A stretch of 64,000 bases of DNA from Lachnospiraceae bacterium (lineage in GTDB: Bacteria > Bacillota > Clostridia > Lachnospirales > Lachnospiraceae), in the NCBI GenBank assembly GCA_022845895.1, contig AP025573.1:1832501-1896500 (forward strand), given 5' to 3'. Positions 32,856 to 42,287 of this stretch are shown piece by piece. The notes under the pieces are model-generated. The model was not told the origin of the DNA and did not search any database. It was given only the letters and a program-made list of their open reading frames with translations. How positions within the stretch are numbered: position 1 is the first letter of the stretch; the number at the start of each line of letters is the position of its first letter. The translations under genes were made by a program, and so were the position numbers.

Positions 32856-33979
32856 CGATGCAGATCTGGAAGAAAAACTTTCTCGTGACGTTTGCCTTAT
32901 TCGTCATAGTAGTATACACATGCCTGTTTGCGGTGGTTACGATCTCTTTCAGAAATGATCTGGGTTATCTGACGAAACGGGCTATCGACAGCGAGCAGGG
33001 AATCGCATATGCCATGCAGTCCATCCAAGAGCTGGACGGGGGACATATGGGGACGGATGTCGCCTATATGGCGGAAAGATATGAAAAGACGGGAATATTG
33101 CTCGAAGTGCACTTCGGGGATATCGTGCTGGCAGATAAGATTGCTCTGGAAGATATACCGGAGGGTCGGATTGGAATCCTGACATATGGGGACACGAAGC
33201 ATCTCTATATCCATGACGAAGTTCTGAGCGGAAGCCAGCTGCTGAAGATAACTTATCTGGAAAACATACAGTCCTTTTACGAGCTTCAAAACAGGAAGCT
33301 CTATGGTGCAGCCACGGCTGGCGTACTTATATCTTCCGTTATCGGAATCATGCTTTATGCTACGATGAAGCGGATATTCCGCCCGGTAAACCAGATCGCG
33401 CATGAACTGAGAACGCCGCTGACAGGCATACAGGGATATGCACAATATATGATGATGGGCAATATTACGGAAGAAGACCGGTTCTTCGCGGCACAGCAGA
33501 TTGTAAGCAGTGCACGCGGCATGAAAGATGTGGTGGATAAGCTGCTGATTATGGGCAATGTGAAGGAAGGGGAGCTCTCCTTTGTTCCGATAGATATTCC
33601 AGATATGCTGGAGGAAATCATGCAGGCTTATGCCGGTATTGAATTAGATGTAAGCATACGGAAGATAAACGGTGAACCGACACTTGTGCGCTGCCTGCTG
33701 GAGAATATAATCTCCAATGCAGTGAATGCCGGCGGACATGTGAAGGTCACGGCAGACGAAGAAGGGCTCTGCGTCTTCAACGGAGCTTTATTCCGGCCGA
33801 GGGAAGAGGACGGGTTAAAGCCGCATGGCTATGGCCTTGCCATCTGCCAGGACATCGCCGGAATCCACAGGTGGAAACTGAAGTATGATACGTCAGAGAT
33901 GACGGGTACAACAGCAAAGCTCATATGGGGGAGCACAAAAAGGAGGCTTGCACCTTCCGCTGAAATACCATATACTTAA
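32852..33979 (+). CDS. Sensor histidine kinase
   Basis: 375 residues. Two membrane helices (about 9-31 and 152-172) bracket an extracellular sensor region of about 120 residues. The phospho-acceptor is His184 in IAHELRTPLTGIQGY, very close to the second helix, so there is no room for a HAMP domain. The ATPase domain has the N box ENIISNAVNAG and G box GYGLAICQDIAG but is short. Translation is coupled to the response regulator. Partner of that regulator. Confidence 0.9.
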   Translation: MTMQIWKKNFLVTFALFVIVVYTCLFAVVTISFRNDLGYLTKRAIDSEQGIAYAMQSIQELDGGHMGTDVAYMAERYEKTGILLEVHFGDIVLADKIALEDIPEGRIGILTYGDTKHLYIHDEVLSGSQLLKITYLENIQSFYELQNRKLYGAATAGVLISSVIGIMLYATMKRIFRPVNQIAHELRTPLTGIQGYAQYMMMGNITEEDRFFAAQQIVSSARGMKDVVDKLLIMGNVKEGELSFVPIDIPDMLEEIMQAYAGIELDVSIRKINGEPTLVRCLLENIISNAVNAGGHVKVTADEEGLCVFNGALFRPREEDGLKPHGYGLAICQDIAGIHRWKLKYDTSEMTGTTAKLIWGSTKRRLAPSAEIPYT

Positions 33980-34041
33980 TAAATACAGTAGTCCCGGCGT
34001 ATGCCGCCGGACAAAGACAATGTGCAAGGGGAAACAGACGG

Positions 34042-34650
34042 ATGAATTACCAGAAAGAACTCGACAGACTGATAGAAAAGCTGAAACGTGAACATAAAAT
34101 ACCGAGGCTTCTGCTTCACAGCTGCTGTGCGCCGTGTAGCAGCTATGTGCTGGAGTATCTGAGCGACTGCTTCGACATCACCGTATTCTATTACAATCCA
34201 AACATCTATCCGGAAAGCGAGTATACGAAACGGATACTGGAACAGCAGACGCTGATAGGAGAGATGGATACGAAATATCCGGTCTCATTTATCGCGGGCC
34301 ATTATGACAGAGAGAGGTTCTATGAGATGGCGGCCGGGATGGAACATCTGAAGGAAGGCGGGGAACGCTGCCTGAAGTGCTATGAGCTGAGGCTCAGGGA
34401 AGCAGCGGAACTGGCAGTCAAGGGAGGTTTTGAGTATTTTACCACGACGCTCAGCATAAGCCCGCTGAAGAATGCGGACAGGCTGAATGAAATCGGAGTA
34501 AGGCTTGAAAACGAATTCGGGGTCAGATATCTGCAGTCGGATTTCAAGAAAAAGAACGGGTACAAGAGATCCATAGAGCTGTCAAAGGAGTTCGGACTGT
34601 ACAGGCAGGATTACTGCGGATGCGAATTTTCATTTAAACGTGCAAAATAA
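34042..34650 (+). CDS. queH: Epoxyqueuosine reductase QueH
   Basis: 202 residues. The N-terminal HSCCAPCSSYVLEYL and the C-terminal QDYCGCEFSF supply the paired cysteines of QueH, the FeS enzyme that makes queuosine from epoxyqueuosine in tRNA in place of QueG. Additional marks are YYNPNIYP and EYTKR. GCAAGGGGAAACAG upstream of the start. No other queuosine gene is adjacent. Confidence 0.9.
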   Translation: MNYQKELDRLIEKLKREHKIPRLLLHSCCAPCSSYVLEYLSDCFDITVFYYNPNIYPESEYTKRILEQQTLIGEMDTKYPVSFIAGHYDRERFYEMAAGMEHLKEGGERCLKCYELRLREAAELAVKGGFEYFTTTLSISPLKNADRLNEIGVRLENEFGVRYLQSDFKKKNGYKRSIELSKEFGLYRQDYCGCEFSFKRAK

Positions 34651-34661
34651 TGCATTTCCGT

Positions 34662-34689
34662 TTGATTTTATATAGAAATATGATAAAAT
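34662..34689 (+). promoter_or_regulatory. Putative promoter of argH
   Basis: TTGATT at 34662-34667, 16-bp spacer, TAAAAT at 34684-34689, 37 bp before the argH start. No T-box or arginine-repressor site is evident. Confidence 0.45.
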
Positions 34690-34726
34690 CTTTTACAATG
34701 ATTCTACACGAAAGGAAGAAAACCAT

Positions 34727-36109
34727 ATGGCACAGTTATGGGGCGGTCGCTTCACCAAGGAGACAGACCAGCTTGTATACAGTTTCAACGCATCAATTTC
34801 ATTTGATAAAAGATTCTACGCCCAGGATATTAAAGGAAGCATCGCGCATGTGATGATGCTTGCAAGGCAGGGAATCCTGACAGATTACGAGAAGGACCAG
34901 ATCATCCAGGGTCTGGAAGGCATCCTGGACGACGTGGAGTGTGGGCGTCTTGAGATATCCGACAAGTATGAGGACATCCACAGCTTTGTAGAAGCGACAC
35001 TTATCGACCGGATAGGCGATCCGGGAAAGAAGCTTCACACGGGCCGGAGCAGGAACGACCAGGTGGCGCTGGATATGAAGCTATACACGAGGGATGAAGT
35101 GCATCTGCTCGACAACCTGGTGGAGGGGCTTTTGCAAGCCATACTTTCTATCATGGAAGATAATATCGATACATATATGCCGGGCTTTACGCACCTTCAG
35201 AAAGCACAGCCGATAACGCTGGCCCATCATATGGGTGCATATTTTGAAATGTTCAGAAGAGACCACGAGAGACTGCAGGATATCTACAAAAGGATGAACA
35301 CCTGTCCCCTCGGCTCCGGTGCGCTGGCTGGTACGACCTATCCGCTCGACAGGGAATATACGGCGACGCTGCTCGGTTTTGACGGAGGTCCGACGCTCAA
35401 CAGCATGGACGGCGTATCCGACCGGGACTACCTGATAGAGCTGCTGTCGGCGCTCTCGACGATCATGATGCATCTGAGCCGTTTTTCAGAAGAGGTAATC
35501 ATATGGAATTCCAACGAGTACCAGTTTGTGGAGATTGATGACGCATACAGCACCGGGAGCAGCATCATGCCGCAGAAGAAGAATCCTGACATCGCGGAAC
35601 TTGTCCGCGGCAAGACCGGTAGGGTGTATGGTGCGCTGAATGCCATGCTTGCAACGATGAAGGGGATTCCACTTGCATATAATAAAGATATGCAGGAGGA
35701 TAAGGAGTGGGTATTTGACGCCATCGATACGACAAAAGGATGCCTTGTGCTTTTTGCCGGCATGATAAGGACGATGGAATTCAGAAAAGACCGGATGGAG
35801 CAGAGCGCGAAGAACGGCTTTACGAATGCCACCGACGCAGCGGACTATCTCGTGAACCACGGGGTACCGTTCCGGGATGCCCACGGTATTGTAGGGCAGC
35901 TCGTTCTGGCATGCATAGAAAAAGGAATCTCGCTGGATGAACTTCCGCTGGAAGGGTACAAGGAGATATCAGAAGTATTTGAAGAGGACATCTATGAGGC
36001 TATCAGCCTTGAGACATGCGTGAACAAACGGGTTACGACCGGAGCGCCGGGAAGGCACGCGATGGAAGAGACGATTGCTTGTTACAGAAAATATATGGAA
36101 GAATATTAG
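34727..36109 (+). CDS. argH: Argininosuccinate lyase
   Basis: 460 residues, full family length. It splits argininosuccinate to arginine and fumarate, the last step of arginine synthesis. The start MAQLWGGRFTKETDQLVYSF and the catalytic loop GSSIMPQKKNPD (near residue 280) are diagnostic, as is HTGRSRNDQVALD near 105. Standing without argG; the rest of the pathway must lie elsewhere. AAAGGAAGA ribosome-binding site. Confidence 0.95.
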   Translation: MAQLWGGRFTKETDQLVYSFNASISFDKRFYAQDIKGSIAHVMMLARQGILTDYEKDQIIQGLEGILDDVECGRLEISDKYEDIHSFVEATLIDRIGDPGKKLHTGRSRNDQVALDMKLYTRDEVHLLDNLVEGLLQAILSIMEDNIDTYMPGFTHLQKAQPITLAHHMGAYFEMFRRDHERLQDIYKRMNTCPLGSGALAGTTYPLDREYTATLLGFDGGPTLNSMDGVSDRDYLIELLSALSTIMMHLSRFSEEVIIWNSNEYQFVEIDDAYSTGSSIMPQKKNPDIAELVRGKTGRVYGALNAMLATMKGIPLAYNKDMQEDKEWVFDAIDTTKGCLVLFAGMIRTMEFRKDRMEQSAKNGFTNATDAADYLVNHGVPFRDAHGIVGQLVLACIEKGISLDELPLEGYKEISEVFEEDIYEAISLETCVNKRVTTGAPGRHAMEETIACYRKYMEEY

Positions 36110-36130
36110 AACAGTATCAGAACATATCAG

Positions 36131-36175
36131 GCACAGGGGCCAGGCCCCGTCCGCAGGGGGCTGCCCCTGCCGTGC
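36131..36175 (+). promoter_or_regulatory. GC-rich folded leader between argH and asd
   Basis: This stretch can fold two ways: two local hairpins (GGGGCCAGGCCCC, and GCAGGGG...CCCCTGC) or one longer stem pairing GCACAGGGG with CCCCTGC-CGTGC. No T-run follows. It may be a processing or attenuation structure, or a small repeat. Confidence 0.35.
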
Positions 36176-36196
36176 GGTGAAAAGGAGAAGATTATT

Positions 36197-37282
36197 ATGG
36201 AAAAGAAACTGAGAGCAGGTATATTAGGAGCAACGGGCATGGTCGGACAGCGTTTCATCTCTCTGCTTGAGAACCACCCGTGGTTTGAAGTGGCGACGGT
36301 GGCTGCAAGCCCAAGGTCGGCAGGTAAGACATATGAGGAGGCCGTGGGAGGCCGCTGGAAGATGGCGGCACCGATGCCGGAAGCGGTCAAGGGACTGGTC
36401 GTTGCCAATGTAAACGAGGTAGATAAGGTGGCGGAATCTGTCGATTTCGTTTTCAGCGCCGTCGATATGACGAAGGATGAGATCAAAGCCATCGAGGAAG
36501 CATATGCCAGAACCGAGACTCCTGTCGTATCCAACAACAGCGCCCACCGCTGGACACCGGATGTTCCGATGGTAGTTCCAGAAATCAATTCGGAACACTT
36601 TGAGGTTATCGAGGCGCAGAAGGGGCGGCTTGGCACTACCCGTGGCTTCATCGCGGTGAAACCGAACTGCTCTATCCAGAGCTATACGCCATGCCTTGCC
36701 GCATGGAAAGAATTCGACCCCAGAGAAGTAGTTGTTACGACATACCAGGCGATTTCAGGTGCGGGAAAGACATTCAAGGACTGGCCTGAGATGGTGGAAA
36801 ATATAATCCCCTACATTGGAGGAGAAGAAGAGAAGAGCGAACAGGAGCCGCTGCGTGTGCTCGGCAGAGTGGAACAAGGGGAGATCGTCAAGGCCGAACT
36901 GCCCAAGATATCCTGCCAGTGCGTGCGTGTGCCTGTGCTTAACGGACATACGGCTGCGGTGTTCATCAACTTTGAGAAGAAGCCGACGAAGGAACAGCTC
37001 ATCGAGAAGCTGGAAGGCTTCCGGGGCTTTCCGCAGGAAGCCGGACTTCCGAGCGCTCCGAAGCAGTTTATAAAGTACCTGCCGGATGACAACCGTCCGC
37101 AGGTAACGCTGGATGTGGATTATGAAAATGGAATGGGCGTATCCATCGGACGTCTGAGAGAAGACACCATCTATGACTATAAGTTCATCGGATTGTCTCA
37201 CAATACGGTGAGAGGCGCGGCAGGCGGAGCGGTACTCTGTGCCGAGACACTGACGGCAAAAGGGTTTATCACGCACAAGTAA
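36197..37282 (+). CDS. asd: Aspartate-semialdehyde dehydrogenase
   Basis: 361 residues, of the longer form shared with archaea and fungi. NADP fingerprint GILGATGMVGQRFISLL at the start; catalytic Cys in KPNCSIQSYTP near residue 155; substrate Arg/His region VRVPVLNGHTAAV near 240. It makes aspartate semialdehyde for lysine, threonine and methionine. AAAAGGAGAAG ribosome-binding site. Its stop codon is the first base triplet of the composite repeat that follows. Confidence 0.94.
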   Translation: MEKKLRAGILGATGMVGQRFISLLENHPWFEVATVAASPRSAGKTYEEAVGGRWKMAAPMPEAVKGLVVANVNEVDKVAESVDFVFSAVDMTKDEIKAIEEAYARTETPVVSNNSAHRWTPDVPMVVPEINSEHFEVIEAQKGRLGTTRGFIAVKPNCSIQSYTPCLAAWKEFDPREVVVTTYQAISGAGKTFKDWPEMVENIIPYIGGEEEKSEQEPLRVLGRVEQGEIVKAELPKISCQCVRVPVLNGHTAAVFINFEKKPTKEQLIEKLEGFRGFPQEAGLPSAPKQFIKYLPDDNRPQVTLDVDYENGMGVSIGRLREDTIYDYKFIGLSHNTVRGAAGGAVLCAETLTAKGFITHK

Positions 37283-37871
37283 ATGTGGGGTTAGTGAAGT
37301 GGCTGCAGGCGGGGAGCCGGGTGGCATCTGCTACGATGCGTCCGAGGCTGCGACTATTTCACGTATCCCTAACCCTGCGGAAGGCGCGCCGATAGCGGCT
37401 TACATCCCGCAGGATAAGGGCTACGGAAAGGATTCTCCGCCTCTTCCGCTTACAGCTCCGCATCTTCCACCCGGCTTCCCGCCAGCTATCTACTCTACTT
37501 AACAAGGGCGAGGACGGCTGTGTGAAGTTACTGGCCAGCGGATGGCCGCTGGCTGTGTCAGTTGTTGCTGTAAGAAGAGCCGGAACCAGGCAGGGGATGT
37601 TATCTCATTTAACATCCCCGTACCTGATTCCGGCTCTTCTTCATTATATTATTACCAACCAAGGTTTTTAACTTGCTTCGCCCTTTATCACTATGCTGAC
37701 ACAGCCAAAGCACTTCCACTAACAAATAGTGTTACACAGCCACCCTCGCTCGTGCCAGTAAAGTAGATAGCCGCTATCGGCGAACATCCCACAGGCTTAG
37801 GAATCTGTGTGATAGTCGCAGTTCCCGGACGCATCGGAGCAGATGCCCCATACCTCCCCAGCGGCGTCTGG
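37280..37871 (+). repeat. Composite dispersed repeat 1 (arm A, central hairpin, inverted arm B)
   Basis: Arm A (about 37280-37555) and arm B (about 37681-37871, inverted) are diverged copies of one ~240-bp unit. Between them is a 19-bp inverted repeat (37572-37590 with 37623-37641, one mismatch) holding a perfect inner 10-bp stem (37593-37602 with 37610-37619). Arm A has its own long-range stem (37308-37324 with 37467-37483). Arm B has lost about 85 bp, with CGGCT at the joint. The whole matches 51512-52333 in the opposite direction. No credible gene is inside. The rest of the 783-bp gap (37872-38065) holds the ppk1 leader and nothing else clear. Confidence 0.88.
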
Positions 37872-38065
37872 TTTACGAAACTTCCAGCTGCTTCAAATGA
37901 GGCTTTATTTTGCATACGATAAGTGATAAAATGTAAAGAGATTTTACGTGCATTTAACACATACGTGATAGAGGCAGCGACTCTGATCTGGTATTCTGAA
38001 AATAATGCCTGGGTGCATAGGCTGATTATATTTCAGGAATACGAAAGAAGGGTGAGGTTATAAGT

Positions 38066-40171
38066 ATGGAAAATGATATTCTAAACTACACACAGAACAG
38101 GGAACTGTCATGGCTGAAGTTCAACAAGAGGGTACTGGAAGAGGCACAGGATCCGACTGTGCCGCTGCTGGAGCGGATGAAGTTCGTGGCTATCTTTACG
38201 AGTAATCTGGATGAGTTCTTCATGATACGGGTGGGCAGTCTCTTCGATATGGTCCAGACAGATTTCAACACGATTGACAGCCGCTCCGGCATGACGCCGG
38301 GGGAACAGCTGGAGAGAATCTTCGAGGCTGTGGCACCGCTTTACAAGGAGCGGGATAAGACATATGCGGAAATCAAGAAGCAGCTGAGCCCCTATGGCGT
38401 CTGCGGCCTTGACTTTAGAGAGCTGGAGCAGTCCGAGAAGAAGTATGTGAAGAAGTATTTTAAGGAGCAGATTCTGCCAATCCTGTCTCCGCAGATTGTA
38501 GATGCGAACCATCCGTTTCCTCATCTTCTGAATAAGGAGATATATGTGACGGCTAATCTGAAATACAAGGATAAGACGATGCAGGGCATCGTACCGGTGC
38601 CCCAGTTCGTGTCAGACATACTGTATCTGCCTGGGCATGATATCCGTTATATTCGTATGGAAAAGGTAATCATGGAATACCTGGATCTGGTGTTCGATCA
38701 GTACGAGGTGACCGACAGGAATTATATCTGCGTCACAAGGAATGCCGATATAGCGCCGGATGACGAGGCGCTTGAGGTGAATGACGATTTCCGCTACCTG
38801 ATGAAGGAGACGCTGCACAAGCGGCGCAGGATGGCTGTTGTAAGGCTGGAGGTGGCAGAGAAGCTGAGCGAGGAGATGGAACGGTATTTCTGCGGGAAGT
38901 TTGCCATACAGCCGAATCAGATATTCCGGACAAAGATGCCGGTGAAGCTCGCTTATATGTTCGCTATCAGCGGCAATCTGCCGGAGGCGATGAAGCGCTC
39001 CCTCGTATATCCGGCCTTCACGCCCCAGAATTCTGCTCATGTGCAGGAGGGAAGTCCGATGAAGCAGCAGATAAGGAAGAAGGACCTGCTGCTGTACTAC
39101 CCGTATGAAAGCATGAATCCATTTCTCAGGCTGATCAAGGAAGCTTCCACAGATCCAAACGTACTGACAATCAAGATAACGATATACCGGCTGGCTAAGA
39201 AGGCGCGTCTGGTGGAGTATCTGTGTGCCGCGGCGGAAAATGGAAAAGAAGTGACCGTCCTTATCGAGCTGAGGGCGAGGTTCGATGAACAGAACAACAT
39301 TGACTGGTCGGAGCGGCTGGAAGAAGCAGGCTGCCGTGTCATATATGGTTTCGACGGATATAAGGTACATTCCAAGGTATGCCTCATCACATACAGGAAC
39401 CGGAATGAAATCCAGTATATCACCCAGATTGGAACAGGGAATTATAATGAGAAGACGGCAGCCATGTATACGGACCTGTCGCTTATGACGGCAAACGGGG
39501 AGATTGGCAGAGACGCATCTGAATTTTTCAAGAACATGTCTATCAGCAATCTGGACGGAATGTACGACAGGCTGATCGTGGCTCCGACAAGCCTGAAGCA
39601 GAGGGTGCTTTACCTGATGGATGAAGAGATCCGCAAAGGCGCCGGAGGCCGCATTGTCATGAAGATGAATTCTCTGACGGATGTCGACTTTATTGAAAAG
39701 GTGTCGGAAGCGTCACGTGCCGGTGTAAAAACAGACTTGATTGTACGGGGAATATGTTGTATATTACCAGGAGTCAAAGACTATACGGAAAATGTAACGG
39801 TTACGAGCATCGTCGGCCGCTATCTGGAGCACCCCCGCATCTTCAGCTTCGGGACAGGGGCAGACCAGAAGATATATATCGGTTCCGCGGACATGATGAC
39901 GAGGAATACGGAGAAAAGGGTGGAAGTGGCATGTCCTGTGCTGGATGCGGACGTCAGGCGCCAGATTAACCATTATCTGAAGATTATGCTGGCGGATAAC
40001 GTGAAAGCGAGGGTGCTTGGGGCAGACGGTAATTATGAGAAGAAAGAGCAGGCAGAACCGCGTACAGATTCCCAGGCACTATTTATGCAGGAGGCGTTGA
40101 ACGCAAAGCGCAGGGCGCCGGAAAAGCCGAAGACTTTTCTTGACAAAATAAGACATCTATTTGGAAAGTAG
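38066..40171 (+). CDS. ppk1: Polyphosphate kinase 1
   Basis: 701 residues, standard length. The N-terminal domain opens NRELSWLKFNKRVLEEA. The catalytic histidine is in DGYKVHSKVCLITYR near residue 435, and the second conserved His in RYLEHPRIFSFG near 590. It makes inorganic polyphosphate from ATP reversibly. GGGTGAGG ribosome-binding site. It is followed after 26 bp by the topoisomerase gene. No ppx is adjacent. Confidence 0.95.
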   Translation: MENDILNYTQNRELSWLKFNKRVLEEAQDPTVPLLERMKFVAIFTSNLDEFFMIRVGSLFDMVQTDFNTIDSRSGMTPGEQLERIFEAVAPLYKERDKTYAEIKKQLSPYGVCGLDFRELEQSEKKYVKKYFKEQILPILSPQIVDANHPFPHLLNKEIYVTANLKYKDKTMQGIVPVPQFVSDILYLPGHDIRYIRMEKVIMEYLDLVFDQYEVTDRNYICVTRNADIAPDDEALEVNDDFRYLMKETLHKRRRMAVVRLEVAEKLSEEMERYFCGKFAIQPNQIFRTKMPVKLAYMFAISGNLPEAMKRSLVYPAFTPQNSAHVQEGSPMKQQIRKKDLLLYYPYESMNPFLRLIKEASTDPNVLTIKITIYRLAKKARLVEYLCAAAENGKEVTVLIELRARFDEQNNIDWSERLEEAGCRVIYGFDGYKVHSKVCLITYRNRNEIQYITQIGTGNYNEKTAAMYTDLSLMTANGEIGRDASEFFKNMSISNLDGMYDRLIVAPTSLKQRVLYLMDEEIRKGAGGRIVMKMNSLTDVDFIEKVSEASRAGVKTDLIVRGICCILPGVKDYTENVTVTSIVGRYLEHPRIFSFGTGADQKIYIGSADMMTRNTEKRVEVACPVLDADVRRQINHYLKIMLADNVKARVLGADGNYEKKEQAEPRTDSQALFMQEALNAKRRAPEKPKTFLDKIRHLFGK

Positions 40172-40197
40172 ACAACGAAGGAGTACAGATATATCAT

Positions 40198-42228
40198 ATG
40201 GGGAAATCACTTTATATTGCTGAGAAACCCAGTGTGGCACAGGAATTTGCCAAAGCACTGAAGCTAACAACAAAAAGAAGAGACGGTTATCTGGAGTCGG
40301 AGGACTCTATCGTGACCTGGTGCGTCGGGCACCTGGTGACCATGAGCTATCCGGAGAGCTATGACGAGAAGTATAAGAGGTGGAGCCTTCAGACCCTGCC
40401 TTTCATACCGGAACAATTTAAATATGAAGTCATCCCGTCGGTTGAAAAGCAGTACAAGATCGTGGCAGGGCTGCTGAACCGGGAAGATGTGGATACGATC
40501 TACGTATGTACCGACTCGGGACGGGAGGGAGAATATATCTACCGTCTTGTGGAGCAGCAGGCCGATGTCCATGGAAAAGAACGCCGCAGAGTATGGATCG
40601 ATTCCCAGACGGAAGAAGAGATTCTAAGAGGAATCCATGAAGCCAGAGACCTGAAAGAATATGACAACCTCTCTGCCTCCGCATATCTGCGGGCAAAAGA
40701 GGATTATCTGATGGGAATCAACTTCTCCAGGCTTCTCACATTAAAGTATGGAAACAGCATATCCAATTATCTTCACACGAAGTATTCTGTGATTTCTGTT
40801 GGGCGTGTCATGACGTGCGTGCTCGGTATGGTCGTACGGAGGGAACGGGAAATCCGGGAATTTGTGGAGACGCCGTTTTACCGTGTCATCAGTACGATTG
40901 GAGACGCCGGACAGTCATTTGAAGGAGAGTGGCGCGCGGTCAAAGGTTCTGCATGGTTTGAATCGCCGAAGCTGTATAAGGAAAACGGCTTTTTGAAGGA
41001 GGAAGATGCCAGGGCCCTGATCGAAGACTTGAGCGAACCGGCTCCTGTTATATGCAGTATTGAATCTATAGAAAAGAAGAAAGAGAAAAAGAACCCGCCG
41101 CTGCTGTTCAATCTGGCAGAGCTTCAAAATGAATGCTCCAGGCGATTTAAGATCAGTCCGGACGAGACGCTGCGGATTGTGCAGGAGATGTATGAGAAGA
41201 AGCTGGTCACATATCCCCGTACGGATGCACGTGTATTGTCTACTGCGGTGGCAAAGGAAATACATAAGAACCTGAACGGGCTGATGAAGTATGAGCCGGC
41301 GGTTGCTTACCTCGGAGAAATCGTCTCCTACGGAAGCCATAAGGGGCTTGCCAAGACGAGATACGTGAACGACAAGCAGATTACGGACCACTATGCTGTC
41401 ATACCGACAGGCCAGGGCCTGGGGGCGCTGAACGGCCTCAGTGCCGTGTCTAAGAAGGTGTATGATGTGATCGTGAAGCGGTTCCTGAGCATCTTCTATC
41501 CGCCTGCGGTCTATCAGAAGGTGTCTGTCGTTACAAAGATAAAGGAAGAACGCTTTTTCTCCAGCTTCAAAGTGCTGGCTGAGGAAGGATACCTGAAGGT
41601 GGCCGGGATTCCGGGCCAGAATAAGAGCGGCAAGGAGTCAGAGGACGGGCCTGACGGAGAGAACGCACAGGAGACGGACAACAGCTTCTTCGAGAAGATA
41701 ATGGAGCTGAAAAAGGGCATGGTGCTCCCGGTACAATCGCTGGATATCAAGGAAGGCAAGACATCGCCGCCAAAACGCTATAATTCAGGCTCCCTCATCC
41801 TGGCGATGGAAAATGCCGGGCAGCTCATCGAAGATGAAGAACTGCGCGCCCAGATAAAAGGAAGCGGTATCGGAACAAGTGCAACAAGGGGAGAGATATT
41901 AAAGAAGCTCATAGGCAACAAATACCTTGCCCTGAACAAGAAGACCCAGATTGTGACGCCGACACTGCAGGGCGAGATGATATATGATGTGGTAGACCAG
42001 TCGATCAAATCCCTTTTGAACCCCGAGCTTACCGCAAGCTGGGAAAAGGGGCTTACATATGTGGCGGACGGGGAGATTACCCCGGATGAATATATGACGA
42101 AGCTGGACCACTTCATCGTAAGCCGTACGAACGGGGTCAAGGGATTGAACAATCAGTACCAGCTGCGCACGTTCTATGATAAGGCAGCCCGTTTTTATAA
42201 GAAGGAAAAAGGGAAAAGAGAAGGCTGA
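40198..42228 (+). CDS. topB: Type IA DNA topoisomerase (topoisomerase III, TopB-like)
   Basis: 676 residues. TOPRIM domain at the start (LYIAEKPSVAQEFAKAL) with the acidic motif CTDSGREGEYIYR near residue 100; the active tyrosine is in KLVTYPRTDARVLS near 340. The usual DxDxE acidic triplet reads D-S-G-R-E here, lacking the middle Asp. No C-terminal zinc fingers. It resolves single-strand crossings with one-strand breaks. It lies just behind ppk1. Confidence 0.9.
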   Translation: MGKSLYIAEKPSVAQEFAKALKLTTKRRDGYLESEDSIVTWCVGHLVTMSYPESYDEKYKRWSLQTLPFIPEQFKYEVIPSVEKQYKIVAGLLNREDVDTIYVCTDSGREGEYIYRLVEQQADVHGKERRRVWIDSQTEEEILRGIHEARDLKEYDNLSASAYLRAKEDYLMGINFSRLLTLKYGNSISNYLHTKYSVISVGRVMTCVLGMVVRREREIREFVETPFYRVISTIGDAGQSFEGEWRAVKGSAWFESPKLYKENGFLKEEDARALIEDLSEPAPVICSIESIEKKKEKKNPPLLFNLAELQNECSRRFKISPDETLRIVQEMYEKKLVTYPRTDARVLSTAVAKEIHKNLNGLMKYEPAVAYLGEIVSYGSHKGLAKTRYVNDKQITDHYAVIPTGQGLGALNGLSAVSKKVYDVIVKRFLSIFYPPAVYQKVSVVTKIKEERFFSSFKVLAEEGYLKVAGIPGQNKSGKESEDGPDGENAQETDNSFFEKIMELKKGMVLPVQSLDIKEGKTSPPKRYNSGSLILAMENAGQLIEDEELRAQIKGSGIGTSATRGEILKKLIGNKYLALNKKTQIVTPTLQGEMIYDVVDQSIKSLLNPELTASWEKGLTYVADGEITPDEYMTKLDHFIVSRTNGVKGLNNQYQLRTFYDKAARFYKKEKGKREG

Positions 42229-42287
42229 CACAAAATAAACGATAAATCATCAAGACCGGCACCAGACCGGCGGAAAAGGAGAATCAT

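Noticed and set aside
37299..37502. Open frames within the composite repeats (also at 51552-51770 and 52069-52329)
   Set aside because: They differ in frame and product between copies, lack start signals, and the conserved property is the base-paired stems.
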